From contig NC_037596.1 in assembly GCF_003073045.1 (NCBI RefSeq), forward strand, positions 14,511,012 to 14,575,011: a DNA stretch of 64,000 nt, written 5' to 3'. Under the pieces are notes generated by a model. The model ran no database searches. It was not told where the DNA came from and saw only the letters and a list, made by a program, of their open reading frames with translations. Position 1 is the stretch's first letter, and each line of letters begins with the position of its first letter. Both the position numbers and the translations under genes were made by a program. The DNA is from Pomacea canaliculata. Its lineage: Eukaryota; Mollusca; Gastropoda; Architaenioglossa; Ampullariidae. Positions 1 through 12,672 of the stretch are shown piece after piece.

Positions 1-92
1 CAATGAGAATATGTTGCATAATATTTCTGTAAGGGTAGAACAGTATCAAATACGAAAAGCACTTTTTTATGTTCTTCCCTTTATTATTATAG

Positions 93-3000
93 GCAGAGCT
101 CACCAAATCAAAGTGCAGTTTTGTGAATGTGAGCCAGAAGCTGTAACGTTAGTTAGAAATGGGTTATGGCCATCAACTCCGAAGAAGCCAGAGACAGCAT
201 TCTGCATGAAACTAATGGAGCTATGCAGAATGCTACAACTAGAAGGGCAAATGTCTCTGCAGAAATTTTGCAATGCATTAGAGCGGAGGACAACATTTCT
301 GCACAGTCACAGCAGGGACTACAGAAACCTGTATAAGGCACTGGGTAAACATGCTATCATATTTTGTCACAGCATGACAACAGCAACATGTACAAGACTT
401 GGTAAACACATCATCATATGTTGTCACAGCAGGGATTACAGAAACATGCACAAGACATTTGGTAAACATATCATCATACGTTGTCCAACAAGTCTAACTT
501 GCAAGAAACTACTCATGGCATATTGCTTACTGACTCCATAGAGAACTGTATCAGTGCCACTAGACCTCTAGTCAAGAAGTGCGACAGTTTCATTTTATGG
601 ATGTAAATATAGTTTAATTATAAGCGTTATAAGCCAATAATTTCAGTTTACATTATTTGGAAAGTATGGACAGAATAAGTGGATTGTGAAAATGATATTT
701 TATATGTTTGTTTAATGGTTTATTGCAGGTAACACAATTATAGAATTTCACCATCATCAGGTGTTGTGTCTTGAAACAGCTCATGCCCACGAATTACTGG
801 GCAAGAAGTGCCCAATATGTAGCCTGGTATGTTGTAAGGGTTAATGATTTGGCATTTGAAGAAATATTTAAACACAGTTGCTGTATTCTGCAAACAAAAA
901 CACCCACAAAAGTTTATTTACACTTTATTTGTACCTAATATTTTCACATGGTGGCAATTTAAGCTGTTTAAGATATGCCTAATCTATGCACATCCGTTTC
1001 TTGATGTTTTGATATAAAGAAAATTTATTAACATTGTCTAATGCCTACTGATAATTAGGAGAATTTTCAAAAACATATCTTTTATTTCATGATGCAAATA
1101 CACTTTTGTTTACATCATTAAAAAACATGTAAAATGTGGTACACATGTGTAATACTAACAGTAACAATAAGATTATGGTCTATTTTTTCACAGAAGCCAG
1201 AGAGACGTGTTATCTCGATGGATGCTAATTTTGGGCTTGTGCACAAGATGAATTCTGGATTTGGACCTGGACTTGAACATGCTAGATTTAGTGTGTTTTG
1301 TCCAGATGATGATGTCAGAAACTTTGTCAACACTCATCATGAGGCAACATCGAAATCAAGTAGCAAATCTTCGGTGTGCACTATAATCTTATATTCTTTG
1401 TATTTCTTAAATTACTCTTTAGTGCAATATATTTGTATATGTGCTTTTATGCAAATAGAAGTTATTGACTATGACTGACTACTTTCATTGCAGGAATGTT
1501 CAAATTTTCAAGCAGGTGATCTTGTCAGGTCAAAAAACAAAAATGCAAAACTGGACATCAGAGGAGTGTTTGGTGCTGTGTGTCAACATGGTTTCCCTCT
1601 GCATTTTGTGAATATGCAGCATGGAGAGAGGTAATAAACTTAATAAATAAATATAGTAGATATCATAGTATGAATAGTCTCCGAATGTAGAGTTGCTACT
1701 AAATATGAGACAACAAATCAATTTGATGAAAAGTGTTTTTTTGTAATCATTCCAGATTTGGGTATCCTGTATATATTTTACAACGAATTGCTGCAGAGCA
1801 GCTTTTCACAGCTAGTACAAAACAAATTGTGATGTACGATGTTGCCTGCTCACTGCAGACTCATATAACAGTAAGTGATCCACCTGTATGATGTGAGACT
1901 GCACTAAATGTCTAATTTTTGCATGCATTCTGATGTAAACAGGCTACTTATTGTGTGAAAGAATCTAGGTACTACAGTAGCTGAGTGGCTTTTAAGTACT
2001 AGAGTGAAGGTTATCCAATAATTCAGCGACAAAACATTGTGCCATATGTAAGTTAAGAAAGAGTACATACATTGTTCTTTTCTTTTTATGTTCATGTAGC
2101 TGTGGTTGTGCAGTGGATAGGTGTGATGGGCTTATATTTTTTTGGCAAAAGTTTTATTGTCAACTGTCAAAACAATGATTACATTAGATGAGTGCCTATG
2201 AGTCTAGACAATTGAAGAATGACATACTCTGCATTAATCTCTGTGTGAAATTTCAATCAGTACTTTATTGGATATGCCGTATTTCTTTATAGTTAAAAGA
2301 GTATGATTGTGACAGTGGAATCAGTCTGATTTGTGACTCTACATAAAACTAACTCTCAAAGGTAATTTTCTCTGTTTCATTTGTCTTCAACAGAAGCATT
2401 CTCAACTATTTGGACAGCTGTCTGAAAAATTTAGATTTGTTGTTCCTGTGTTTCACAGCTTTGCACATATAACACAGTGTCAGGTAAGCCTTATGAAGTT
2501 ATCAAGTTATCAAGCTGTGTTAGACTCTTCCTTTTCACGTTAAGACAAGGCTTGTGCATAATCTTGTCTTGCTTTAAAGTCACTACATTGCAAGTTTCTA
2601 TCCAGACGAAAAGACTGAAGACTTTTTTTGGTTAATCTTATATATTTTTTTAGAATATTACTGATACATGTAGCTTCCAGTATCACTTGCAGTGCTTTGT
2701 ATGATGAATGTCATATGTTTCTTGCTGTTGTAGATGACAAAAGGACAGCGCTTTTGCGAGGGCACAGGATTAATAGATGGTGAAGCTATGGAACGCTTAT
2801 GGTCTTTCCTCCGCAGATTTGCGTGGAGTAAAGAAATGACTTTGCCCAACAGGCAAGATCTACTAAGCAGTGCTCTGCTACACTATGCCAGGAGGATTTT
2901 TGTGTCATTAGGTAATTCTGTATAACTGCTAAGTATCTCAAAAGAAACTAATGCGAAAACTTGAAGTACAGAAAATAAGCGCATGCAATAAATTTTCCTT

Positions 3001-5015
3001 TTGCTAGATCTCCTTTTAATTTTTTGAATCGTATATATTTACCATGTATTTTGAGTGCTTTTGGGGAAGTTTTTGACATGTTGTCCAAATTACCGTAATG
3101 AGAACCTTTTTACTTTTGTGTCTTCTGTAGCTGACACACTGTCTGTAAGACTCAAAAAGGCAAGGGACACGCAGGCAAAAGCCAAAGAGATTATCCATGA
3201 GGTTGAAAGCAAGTGTAAGGGTGTAGTTTATATTTCTAGTTCCACAAAGCATCAAAGAGAATATGCAAAACCCTCTCCATGTCTATATGCCTGTGCTGTT
3301 TTATTCATTCCATGTTGGTTCCAAGCCCCCTTCTGGTAAAGATGAGTTTGTTGGATATAATATCTGGACAAAGTTAATCAACACTCAGAAGTAATATTTG
3401 TAGTAGTCTTTCCAAGAGTGGTGGTAATGCATCAGACATTTGTTTTCAGATAGAGGAACTGCTGCAGAATGGCTGCACAAGCTGAAGGATACTATATCAA
3501 CAACCAGTGGTCATAGAGGTATTATATCACCACTCACTGTGAAGAAACTTTAAAAAAGTATAATACTGTGTTATGTTGCACGGTAAATCTTAGCAAAATG
3601 AGCCCTATATGTTCATGTGCAACACAGTCATAGTATGGAAAGGTGTTACAGGCAGCTAATGCATTGTTGACTTATAATAGATGAATGTTTTTAGTAGTTT
3701 AAAAATATATAAAGCTTGTCTTCATATAATTAAAGGTGGGTGCTTTTGTCGTAAGGTTTGTAAATAGATGGATGCACCTGTTGATTTGTAGTTAGAGCCT
3801 ACCATGTGCAGTGCTGAAGTTTTATTAGCAAGATTATAACCAGCATTCCTACGAGTATTGTACAATAACACTTCTTAGTTGTTTTTGTGTTAAGTAAAAT
3901 ATGATAAGTTAAAAGCTGAATATAAGTCGACATTATTTGTCATTTTTTGCAGAAAGCTCTACCTCTGATTCTCTGCTTGAGAAAGCGAGGAAGCTGTCAG
4001 CTGAGCGGCAGCAACTGCTGGGACTAAAGAGACGCTATGCTGGTGTGTAATTTATTCCTTTCCTTGAAATGGTTACTGTGTTGGGTTAGTATTTTGGGAA
4101 AAGACAGTCCCATGGTACAGTGCTTGCCTTCACTTTGAGAGGATTAGGTATGAGAGGTTAATATCTCATGTCTGACTGATGCCTGTCCTCTGTGTATGCC
4201 ACTTTTCACTGGATTACTATGAAAAGGCATTTGTTTCATCTCTAACATTATGAAATCCCAAGTGAATATTAGGTTGGAATACAAGTGTCATTTTGCAAAA
4301 TACTTTTCTGCTTTTCAAGCAGTGCCTGTGGATTCACAATTTGGTTCCATTAATATTTAATGGTAATTGTCACATTTGAAATTAAAAATCCAATATCTTT
4401 CATGTTACAGATGGACAAAAAATTGCCCAGAAAATTGCGAAGAAGCTGCGGACAACAAACACACAGCTGCAGTCTGTCATTGGGTCTTTAAAAAATGTAT
4501 TTCCAAACATTTCACCAGCTGAATTTAGAGACCCAGAGTCAGCTCTGTACACTCATATAGCACCAGAACTGAACTCAGAGCAAGTGAGGGCAGCCAATTG
4601 TGCAGCAGACTACGATCGTGGGCAAGAAGAGGAACAGCGAATAATATATGATATTTGCCTTTTACAGCAGTGGCTGATGGAGCAAAATGTATCATTATGT
4701 CAGCCATCAGACTTAGTCAGTCGATATGACTGTGCCCTAAACCATGTTAAGTCTGTAAGTAAACATAAAGTGGAATGCCAGCTAAGGGATCTGCATGCCA
4801 AATGTAAGGAACAGCCAGGATTTTCGCAAGTCATCATTGACTACTCAGTCTCCAACCTACTGTCATCTTCCGCCTCCACTTGCCAGCCAAATTCTGATGA
4901 CAACGAGGAATTGATAGATGTAATTAGTGAACTTAACTCAGATATTGAATCAGAATCTGATGAAGACGAGGAGGAGGAGGAAGAGGAGGAGGAGGAAGAA
5001 CATTTTTTTCCATAA
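93..5015 (+). CDS. KDZ-type (Kyakuja-Dileera-Zisupton) transposase gene, 5'-partial, 11 exons
   Basis: Exons 93-344, 729-826, 1194-1373, 1494-1630, 1756-1870, 2394-2483, 2734-2911, 3131-3220, 3450-3518, 3953-4042 and 4411-5015 have GT/AG borders. Codon phase is preserved across all ten introns with no stop. Exon 1 has the KDZ-associated cysteine segment (FCECEPEAV, NGLWPSTPKKP). Exon 2 has KKCPICSL. Exon 3 has SMDANFGLVHK, with the likely first catalytic Asp. Exon 4 has GVFGAVCQHGFPL, exon 5 MYDVACSLQTH (second Asp), and exon 7 IDGEAMERLWSFLRR (the Glu and the KDZ signature). Exons 8-11 encode a charged helical tail ending in a Glu-rich run made by a GAG-type microsatellite; the stop is at 5013. 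These motifs match the RNase H-like DDE fold of KDZ cut-and-paste transposases. The start codon lies upstream of the window. An open frame with clean splicing suggests a recent element or a domesticated gene. No terminal inverted repeat was found around it. Confidence 0.82.
308..484 (+). repeat. Three degenerate tandem units of 57-60 bp at the exon 1 donor
   Basis: Units 308-367, 368-424 and 425-484 each begin with CACAGCA and end near ATTTTGT, ATGTTGT or ACGTTGT. Each contains a GGTAAAC donor-like motif. The first unit holds the 3' end of KDZ exon 1 and its donor at 345, and the other two repeat both in diverged form. The reading frame stays open through all three units, so alternative donor use is conceivable. 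Confidence 0.6.
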
Positions 5016-6179
5016 GTCTTTGACCTTTTACTTTCTATAGTCAGTCTACTGAGTTGGACAATTGATATGTTTATTGATAACATAAAGGTATTTAAGGGAT
5101 GATAGCGTTTTTATTTTGCTTCAAAGCATTGCTACAATCAACATCAATGAAGTCTTCATGAATTCATTGCTACATTTTTGAACCAACAACAGTGTAATCT
5201 AATTCTTTTTTTTTTATTTTTTTTTTATTTTTTAATAGCAATGTATTTCATCCCATTTCTGGATGAACTTTTTGCCATGTGTGGAGTAGCAGAGCAACGT
5301 GTGCTTACTACAAATACCTTGTCATCAAATAAGTGTTAGCAAATGACATTTAACCTGTGTTATTTTCAACTGTGCAGCCTTCTTTCTCATGATATTTCTA
5401 GATAGAGCAAACAGAAATGCTGCAAATAACTTGTAGATGAAAATTTTTGGTCTTGATGTGGAACACACTTTAGTTTTAAACATGTGCTTTTCATCATTTG
5501 CATTATCAAGATATAGTGCAGTGAACTTGTAATTCTGGTGGTAAAATAGAATGCAAATTATACTGCACACAAACATGATTCAAAATTGTTTAACTACTGC
5601 CTGGAATGATAGGAACATTTTAAATATTTAATAACAGTCTTCCTGCTTCTCACAACAGCATTTTGTCATTGAATTATTCAGTTAACTCATTTCTTTTTCT
5701 ATGCTGATGTTTGCAAATTCCCACCATACACCCAGCTTCCTCTGTGATGTAGGTGTGCCTTAGAAAATGAAATCGCATATTTTTGTGCATATTTTGCTTG
5801 CTGTGGTGTACTTCTTGCCTTGTAACCAGAATTTTTTACATGTCTTGTTATTTTCCCATAAGTTTGCACACCTATATTGATTGTAAGCTAGATTTATTTC
5901 TTCAGATTGTTATTGTCATTATTGACAATTTTTCATGGAGTTTTCATGCATTCTTACATGCACCTTTTGAATAACTGTCAAATTAATGAGATATAATAAT
6001 GTCAAGTGGATCTGTTTCAAAGCACAGCAATCAAACCTGACCTTTTCGTGTTAATGAATGCCTGCAAAACCGCTATCCCCCATAATTCTCTTTCAGTTTT
6101 AACCACTTGACAAGAATCAACAAGTCTGGCCAAAATTTACACAAATAGTAAACACATTAATAATAAACACATTCTTACA
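5016..6179. other. No gene seen: KDZ 3' flank
   Basis: AT-rich sequence downstream of the KDZ stop with T-rich runs near 5208-5236. No recognisable exon, repeat family or canonical AATAAA site could be tied to the gene. Confidence 0.5.
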
Positions 6180-6936
6180 CATGGTTCCCAGGTCCTTGCA
6201 AGGTCCTTTTAAGTCCTTTTATATTGAATTTTCGCCGAAAGGCCTTTTAAGTCCTTTTATTTGCCATGCGGTCCTTTCAAATTCTCACACAGGTCCTTAC
6301 ATTTTCTCTGTGACCCTTTTAAGTCCTTTTATCGATAAAATATTACCACAAATTTATTTCCGGAGTCGACTTTGGCGCAAAATACCGACGATTTTTCGCC
6401 GCATGTTTGGTCTACACATCTGTACAACACTAGTTGCCCTTCCGTATTTGCAAAAAACACTCTTTTTTCAAAAGGTCTTTAGAAACTTACTCTTTCTTGA
6501 ACTTTGATCTTCTAGTACTACTGTGCATAGCTCTATTTCTCTCTCTCTCTTCCCGTTAGAGTGTGTGTGCGAGAGAGAGACACGTGAACTGACTTTTGTA
6601 TTACACCAAAGAATGGCTTTCAGGTTGTGCAATTATTATTACTTACATTTCTAGAAAACTTGGAACATTAACGGTGTATGTTATCAGCGCGCTAAGGACA
6701 CTTTTTAAGTTATCGAATCTAAATATGGCAGACAGGCATTAAAATTAACTCTTTGATTATTTATTACTAGAAATACATGTATTTGAGAACATAGAGAAGA
6801 CCACAGATTCATAAATAATACATCTTTCCGACCACACAAGAGAAAAACTGAAGCATCTATGACTGTCACTTACGAATGCATGAAAGGTCTTTTTAAGGTC
6901 CTTTTTTGGCACCATCCCTGATCCCTGGGAACCCTG
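6180..6936. mobile_element. Possible short non-autonomous TIR element
   Basis: The motif GGTTCCCAGG at 6183-6192 is perfectly inverted at 6924-6933 (CCTGGGAACC). The interior carries repeated AAGGTCCTTTTAAGTCC-like motifs near 6199, 6240, 6309 and again near 6886, mostly in direct orientation. Flanks show only a weak TTACA/TTACA match, so a target-site duplication is not convincing. The 108-residue frame inside has no recognisable protein features. Confidence 0.3.
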
Positions 6937-7153
6937 ATTACAGTCATTTTGAAAAATGTGGACATGGTGGTGAAGAAATAAACTTGTGTACTGCACAATA
7001 TACCAAGAGCACAGTGTTCTAATTTCTTTTGTCCGTAAACTCGGTGGAATGCCTGCTGAGCTTGAACCTGTAGAAAATCTATTTTCTACTTTTATTAATG
7101 TTGTGGTAAGGTTTTGATTAGTCTTGTAGAAGACGTTAAGGGTCCGCGGGACT

Positions 7154-7310
7154 TGGAACCATTAGTGCATCGTGAACTTTAACCGACGAACTTGTGAACA
7201 TTAGAATTATTAGGGAATTATGAACTGTAGCTGGTGAACTTGTGAACATTGGCTTTATTAGTGAAGTGTGAACTTTAACTGTGGAAATTGTGAAAATTGG
7301 AGTCATCACC
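7154..7310. repeat. Degenerate minisatellite, about 48-bp unit
   Basis: Units starting near 7173, 7222 and 7270 share GAACT...GTGAACATT...ATTAGTGAA. There are about three copies with many substitutions. The rest of 6937-8110 shows no gene that could be supported. Confidence 0.5.
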
Positions 7311-8127
7311 ATGATGAACAGTAATGAGAAGAAGCGACCGAAAGCTAAGTTTTAATATTATATCTGAATAATACTTGGAAATATTCCTTTATATATATAT
7401 ATGAACTCTTTGTTTCATTATATTCTTTTACCTCATACTAAAGTACTTGTATGGAATGAATGTGTTGTAATTAGGTGTGTAGGCGAATGCATGAATGCAA
7501 AAGTTATCCATTGCGCGCAAGGTCCACATTCAGTCCATTACAGCACCCAACCAGTGCATAAACATTATTTTATTTTTTACAAATTATACTTGGCAACTCT
7601 GTGAAACTTGACAACACAAACTTGAGTACAGTCACAGGAAGTATGCGGTATAAAAGTTAATGTCATACTTCGACACAGTATGGATTATGCAATTGCACAC
7701 ATCATTAATCCAGCGTTCGTTTTCATGGATCAGTACTCTGGGGGGAAGGTGGTTCGGGGGTGGTTATTTCTATGCATTAAGCTGTGCGAGGTTTTGTAAA
7801 TATACTGGGGAAGAAGGGCGCAGCGCGGATATTATCCATACATTCTTGGATTTTTGCGGCGGCTACTGTATCTATTCCTTCAGCCTGTCGTAGGTGATGG
7901 TGAGCCGAACCTGCACGACTGATCTGATCCTTTGCCAACCATGTCTTCCCCGGTGCGCATTGGTGTCGCTCCCCTTTCCCCATCTAAGAGATCATGAAGG
8001 ACGGTTTCGGACAGTATTGTCGAGCTCGTGGAAGCACAAAATAATACCACAGATTATCAAAACATATTCATATCCGCCAAACGGACTCCTACCCTCATGG
8101 TTCAGGGGTACATGGTAGCTACTACCA

Positions 8128-8500
8128 TTATTCGCACACAGTAGCGTTCAGAAGTCGCACGGTCGAAACAACAAAGGTTGGCCGATGGGAGTCGGCAAAA
8201 TTGTAATGACAGGACATGCCAGTCTGCACGAAGAAATTGAGACACTCAGAAGTGTCTGCCTGTTTTGCAGAGATAGAAGAGCACTCCGGACTGTCCCAGT
8301 GCCTGTGTAGCAGTTGGATACAGAACGATGTAGGGTCCCTCACTGATAAACTTTTGTAAAAACGGATCAACGAGGACAGCACGCTCTCTATGTGCGATCT
8401 ATAAAAGATCTGAAGAATTTGCTGGGAGACAGCTGTTGGGCCTTCTTCACGGCAGCTAGTTTTGATTCCCAGCAAAGTTCACATCAAAGATGGTGCCCAT
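8128..8500 (-). pseudogene. Decayed LINE reverse transcriptase C-terminal fragment
   Basis: Reading down the minus strand, the frame has LQIFYRSHIESVLSSLIRF followed by LSVRD. This resembles the short block after the polymerase core in CR1/Jockey-like non-LTR retrotransposons (consensus of the type FYRSxIESVL). The usual aromatic residues after that block are altered or shifted. A later VSTVRLLNATV stretch fits the usual C-terminal end. No polymerase active site remains. Family-level assignment is inference from motif memory. Confidence 0.5.
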
Positions 8501-8566
8501 GCATTTGAATGTAGGTACCATGTTCACCTCCTTGTCGTGGCTGGACAATCTATTCCTCTTCGTGCA

Positions 8567-9180
8567 TCAGGTTGCACATAAGGCCTCAACCAGAGTCCGC
8601 CACCGATGTCGATCGGCTGAAACCCGCTCCAGGTGGCCCCATGTCCATCCCTTTCCTTTCATCTCCCTTTCCACTGTTCTTCTCCAAGTTTCCGTTTTCT
8701 TCGGCCGTCTGGAGTCCATCGTAGGGTGACTGTGGAGAGGTCTGCTGTCTGCTGGCGGAGCACATGTCCAATCCATCGCCAACGCCTTCGTTGAACCTGC
8801 GTGGTGATGGACTCAGTTTCAGTTCTTCGGTGGAGTTCTTCGTTGGTGGTGGCATTTGGCCAAAAGATGTTAAGTATGCGCCTGAGGGATCTGTTTTGGA
8901 AGACTTCAAGCTTGTTACTGATGGTTTTGGTCATCTTCCATGATTCTGATCCGTAAAGTAGGGTGCTGATCACATTTGACTTGAAGATTCTCATCAACTG
9001 ATGTTTTTTGCCTTCCATGTGCTCATGAATGAGGCGAAGTCGGGCTCTAATCTCCACCTCCGCATCCTCGGTGTTTGACATTTTGGACCCAAGATAGGTG
9101 AAACTGTCAACTTCCTCCATCTCTTCTCCATTTAAACTCTGGCGTTCACTCTCTATTGTCTTCCAGTTTGCTTGAAATGT
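8567..9180 (-). pseudogene. LINE ORF2 C-terminal fragment with a frameshift
   Basis: On the minus strand the frame opens near 9180 with a NGEEM-type lead into EEVDSFTYLGSKMS. It continues with LLYGSESWKMT, FQNRSLRRIL and RRRWRWIGHVLRQQ, the standard region downstream of the polymerase domain in many animal non-LTR retrotransposons. Near 8710 the coding frame shifts and resumes as PKKTETWRRTVEREMKG and then WRTLVEALCAT. A stop falls inside the normally conserved ALCxxxHEE-type ending. The polymerase core is absent, so this is a dead 5'-truncated copy. Confidence 0.75.
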
Positions 9181-9565
9181 GTTCTACGGAATGTGGTTTA
9201 CACTATATTTACTGGCGTAGAGTACAACCTTCGTCATTATCTTAAACCTATTTCGACTTGACACCACCTATTATCAAGCGCCTTGATTGTGCTCCACATG
9301 CAGGGATACGTATGTCAGACATAACAAAACTTCACAACAAAATCCAAAGAGATTACACCGCAAGAGTTGCATAAAACAGCCAATACCAGCTCCCAACTTT
9401 GTTCCTTTTTTTCGATGAAGATTACATAAAATTGGAGGGTGAGCATACTGGATGAAAGCCAGTGTCACTCAGTCAGTCGTCCCTTGACCGGCACATGTCG
9501 TTGAGAGACCACATGCATAGATGCGGCAGCTGACAGGCCACTACCCTTGGCTATTGGGAAGGTAG

Positions 9566-10138
9566 TCAACAGGTCCTGTACAGGACGACCAGTCCAGTCT
9601 TAGAGGTTCGTAAGTCAGTTCTTCCTTTGGCCGCCGCGGCATCGGACACCCTCTTCAGGCACTTGTTCTGGAATGCCTGCATTCTCCTTTCCGTCTCGGC
9701 GAGCGAAGTCCACGTGTCGCATCCGTACAGCAGGTTCGGCACCACCAGGGCTTTGTACAGCTCGTACTTGGTAGTGAACCTTCTTTTATTTCTATGCATA
9801 TCTTACTTAAATTAGCCATCGCAGCTGCTGCTGTTGTGATCCTTATGTGGATATCTGAAGAGGAACTGCCGTCCTTGGAGAGCGTGGCCCCCAAGTATTG
9901 GACGCTACTGACCTCTTCGATCTGCACCCTGTTCATGTAGATATTGAAGTACGCGTACTGCGGTGCGAAATTAAGGTTTTATTTGGTTATTGAGCATGTT
10001 TGACGTTCACGAATTTTGGATAGAGGTCCCTCTGAAGATACTTCTTTAATAAGAATGCGACCGTTGCAATCTCCATAACTGTGCTTCTGCGTAGTTTGAA
10101 GCCAGCCTGTTCTTCAGCCAGCAGTTCTTTTGCTGTTC
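9566..10138 (-). pseudogene. Second LINE reverse transcriptase fragment, internally deleted and frameshifted
   Basis: From 10138 to about 9985 the minus strand encodes LAEEQAGFKLRRSTVMEIA and a KKYLQRDLYPKFVN stretch, corresponding to reverse transcriptase blocks leading into the first catalytic motif. The polymerase core is then missing. From 9936 it resumes with VQIEEVSSVQYLGATLSKDG, then shifts frame to YELYKALVVPNLLYGCDTW and AFQNKCLKR. It differs in sequence from the adjacent 8567-9180 fragment, so it is a different element or subfamily. Confidence 0.72.
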
Positions 10139-10951
10139 TGTATGAACTTCAGCATGTTTTTACTTGGGTGGCTGATAATATTTGTTGGTGGGTTTTTTTT
10201 GGGGGTGGGGGTGGTGGTGGTTGCGTATGGTTTTGACGGACGGCATTGGTACATACTTTTTTTGTGTTTTCTAACAGGATATGAAAGTGAATCCGACCAA
10301 CAGCAGTTTCTAGACATACAATGGTTGTAACAGTCCTGGGCATGTTGATGGATTCCCATCATAAATAATTACCATTTCTGTTGAAGTTGTCATTGCACCA
10401 GGTAAATTGCCAATCTCAGATTAAAACCCACTTGATTCATAAGGCAAGCTTTTTGTCTATAAACAAAACATTGATGCCTTAAAGTGCTAGTGCAGAAGAC
10501 AGACAAAACACTCAGTGCTGCTGTGAAGACCAGACACCAGAATATGTTCTTTCTTCAACCATCAGCTCCAGATATGGCAACAACCCAATAATATGTCCCC
10601 CAAACTTCTAGGGAGAAGCCCAAGGTTCAGTTAAGAACTGCTCAGCCTATGACACAACAGTTGAGCACAAAGAACCATGAAACGAAGCTAAGAAATGACA
10701 GAATATATGATACAGTATGCTTGGTTTTATTTGACATGGCATAAAATTGGTCATCCCTTATTGTTAAGTTTCAAATGCAAACTATAAACCAATACTAAAG
10801 ACAATTTTTTTTTCATTGCATCAAAACATCAAAATGTCAATAATTGTTTTAAATTTATGATGAATCCTGAGGATCACTGTTGCACAAACACATGCCAGCA
10901 ATGAATTTAATCTTACAGACAAATTAAAAAAACTTATAATCTTCCACTTCA

Positions 10952-11850
10952 TTGCATTGCACCACAGTTCCTCACCTCACAACAAAGGATGAGCATAGCG
11001 ACGTGAGCAAGAGAGCCCTGATGCTAGCCATGCTAGAAGAAAGGTACCCCCAGGAATCATGGATAACGGCCTACACAGACGGGTCAGCCACAGACGCTAT
11101 CCAGAGGGGAGGGGCCGGCGTGTACATCCAGTTCCCAAATGGACAGTGGCAGGCAGCAGCAATACCAACTGGCCTCCACTGTACAAACTATAGAGCAGAA
11201 GTAGAAGCCCTGGTCCACGCAGCAAACATCATCAGCAGCAGAGCAGACCATGACAGCCAGGTCGTCTTCCTGACCGATGCTCTGTCGGTGCTGCAGGCAG
11301 TCAACAATAACAAACTGCCAGACCTGGAAGCCGCGCTGCTAAACATCAAGTGCCTCAGAACGGCTCTGCAGTGGATCCCATCACACTGCGGGATAGATGG
11401 GAATGAGGAAGCTGACAGGATGGCTAAGTTGGGTGCAGAGGACGAGCATGAAGACAATGCAGTCAACATGTCAGAGATGAAAACCATCATTAAGTCTCTG
11501 TACAGGCCACAGCAACCACTGGACAGTTACCATCAGCTGTCCTGACCGGACCAGGTCGCTATCTTCCGCCTCAGGACCGGGCACAACAGGCTGCTTCACC
11601 ACCTACACAGGAAGTTGCACCTCGTGCCGTCCCCGAGATGCTCATGTGGAGAGGCAGACCAGACTGTAGAACACATCCTACAGGACTGTAGGAATCTCCG
11701 TACCCTGAGGAAAGAGACGTGGCCACAGTCGGAGACCCTGCACAACAAGCTGTACGGGCCAGTGGAGTCTCTACAGAAGACCACCAATTTCATATCAAGA
11801 GCTGGTCTCCAAGTGTGAAAGAGGCGAACGACAAAAAAAAAAAAAAAAAA
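10952..11850 (+). pseudogene. 5'-truncated LINE: RNase H domain, Cys/His knuckle and poly(A) tail
   Basis: The frame from 10952 encodes an RNase H domain with all four expected acidic residues: AYTDGSA (Asp43), YRAEVEAL (Glu83), FLTDALSV (Asp109) and GNEEADRMA (Asp155), plus WIPSHCG (His145). A single TGA at 11543-11545 interrupts it after YHQLS. The same frame then continues open through QVAIFRLRTGHNRL, a CSCGEADQTVEHILQDC zinc-knuckle-like segment and a normal stop near 11818. An A-run at about 11834-11850 marks the 3' end of the insertion. Catalytic residues are intact, so decay is recent. The upstream reverse transcriptase is absent, as expected for 5'-truncated LINE insertions. Confidence 0.85.
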
Positions 11851-12440
11851 TTGCATTGTTATATACTCAGTTACAGCATAACCACAATAGAAACACCAAC
11901 AGTGTAGATCAAATAGTCAGTTCATAAGATCTGAAGCTTAGTAATAGCCACACAACCAAAACCCCCTACCATGTCAAAATCGCATGGACAGCAACATATT
12001 AATTACATTGCACGTGTGTCACAACTTTACTAGTACACATAATCATACAACATGTGCTTTTTCTGTACTAGGCTAAAACCAAATCACTGGGCAAATGGTT
12101 TCTGTCTGCAAAGACATCAACACAATGAAGAATGCATATAGCTCCATGCAACTGACAGCTACTAAGAATGAAAAATTGCAATTTTTGAATGTCTTGAATT
12201 TGTTGGGCTGTATCATGCAACATCATCACACAGGTGGATGGTGATAAAGAAGTTGGAGTACCCAGAAAGAACCCCCACATCAGTCAGCTCTGTGACTTGT
12301 GTCTTGAAAGTACAGAATGCCCTTCATCAGACTCAATCCAACATCTCAAGCGTCTTCAGTGTGGGTGAGGTGCTTAGATTCACTACTGATCATTAGGTCT
12401 GATTTTCTTCCTGAAACATGAAGTTATAGGTATGATTAAA
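11851..12440. other. No gene seen
   Basis: AT-rich sequence between the LINE poly(A) end and the first exon-like segment on the minus strand. No motif or repeat could be supported. Confidence 0.4.
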
Positions 12441-12451
12441 AAAATTTATGT

Positions 12452-12672
12452 TTCGAGCTCTACAAGAAGAAATGAATATCATAACCCATTATTATAAATT
12501 GTAAGTGCAGCTGGCACCACCACCATTCATTTAGTTCAACTGGGCCCATATGGTTTTGGCATCCACTGTCTAGCTCTCTACTGATATTTTCCAAGTCTGC
12601 TTTGGCCTCACAACTTTCCTCTTCCCCTGATATTTCCAGCGTGCCTGGCACTGGTGTCAAGTGCTTTGCACA
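12452..12672 (-). CDS. Exon-like segment, possible last exon of the 12.4-18 kb minus-strand gene
   Basis: The minus frame contains PGTLEISGEEESCEAKADL and ENISRELDSGCQNHMG, then a WWWCQLHLQ stretch, and ends at a stop. Composition looks like real protein (acidic, Cys-containing, low bias) rather than a shadow frame. No family is recognised. A terminal-exon role is inferred from position and from the exon-like segments upstream. Confidence 0.35.

Noticed and set aside
5783..5974. Hydrophobic 63-residue frame
   Set aside because: AT-rich chance frame without splice or start context.
6181..6507. 108-residue frame
   Set aside because: Built from repeated GTCCTTTTAAG motifs within a putative TIR element; no recognisable domain.
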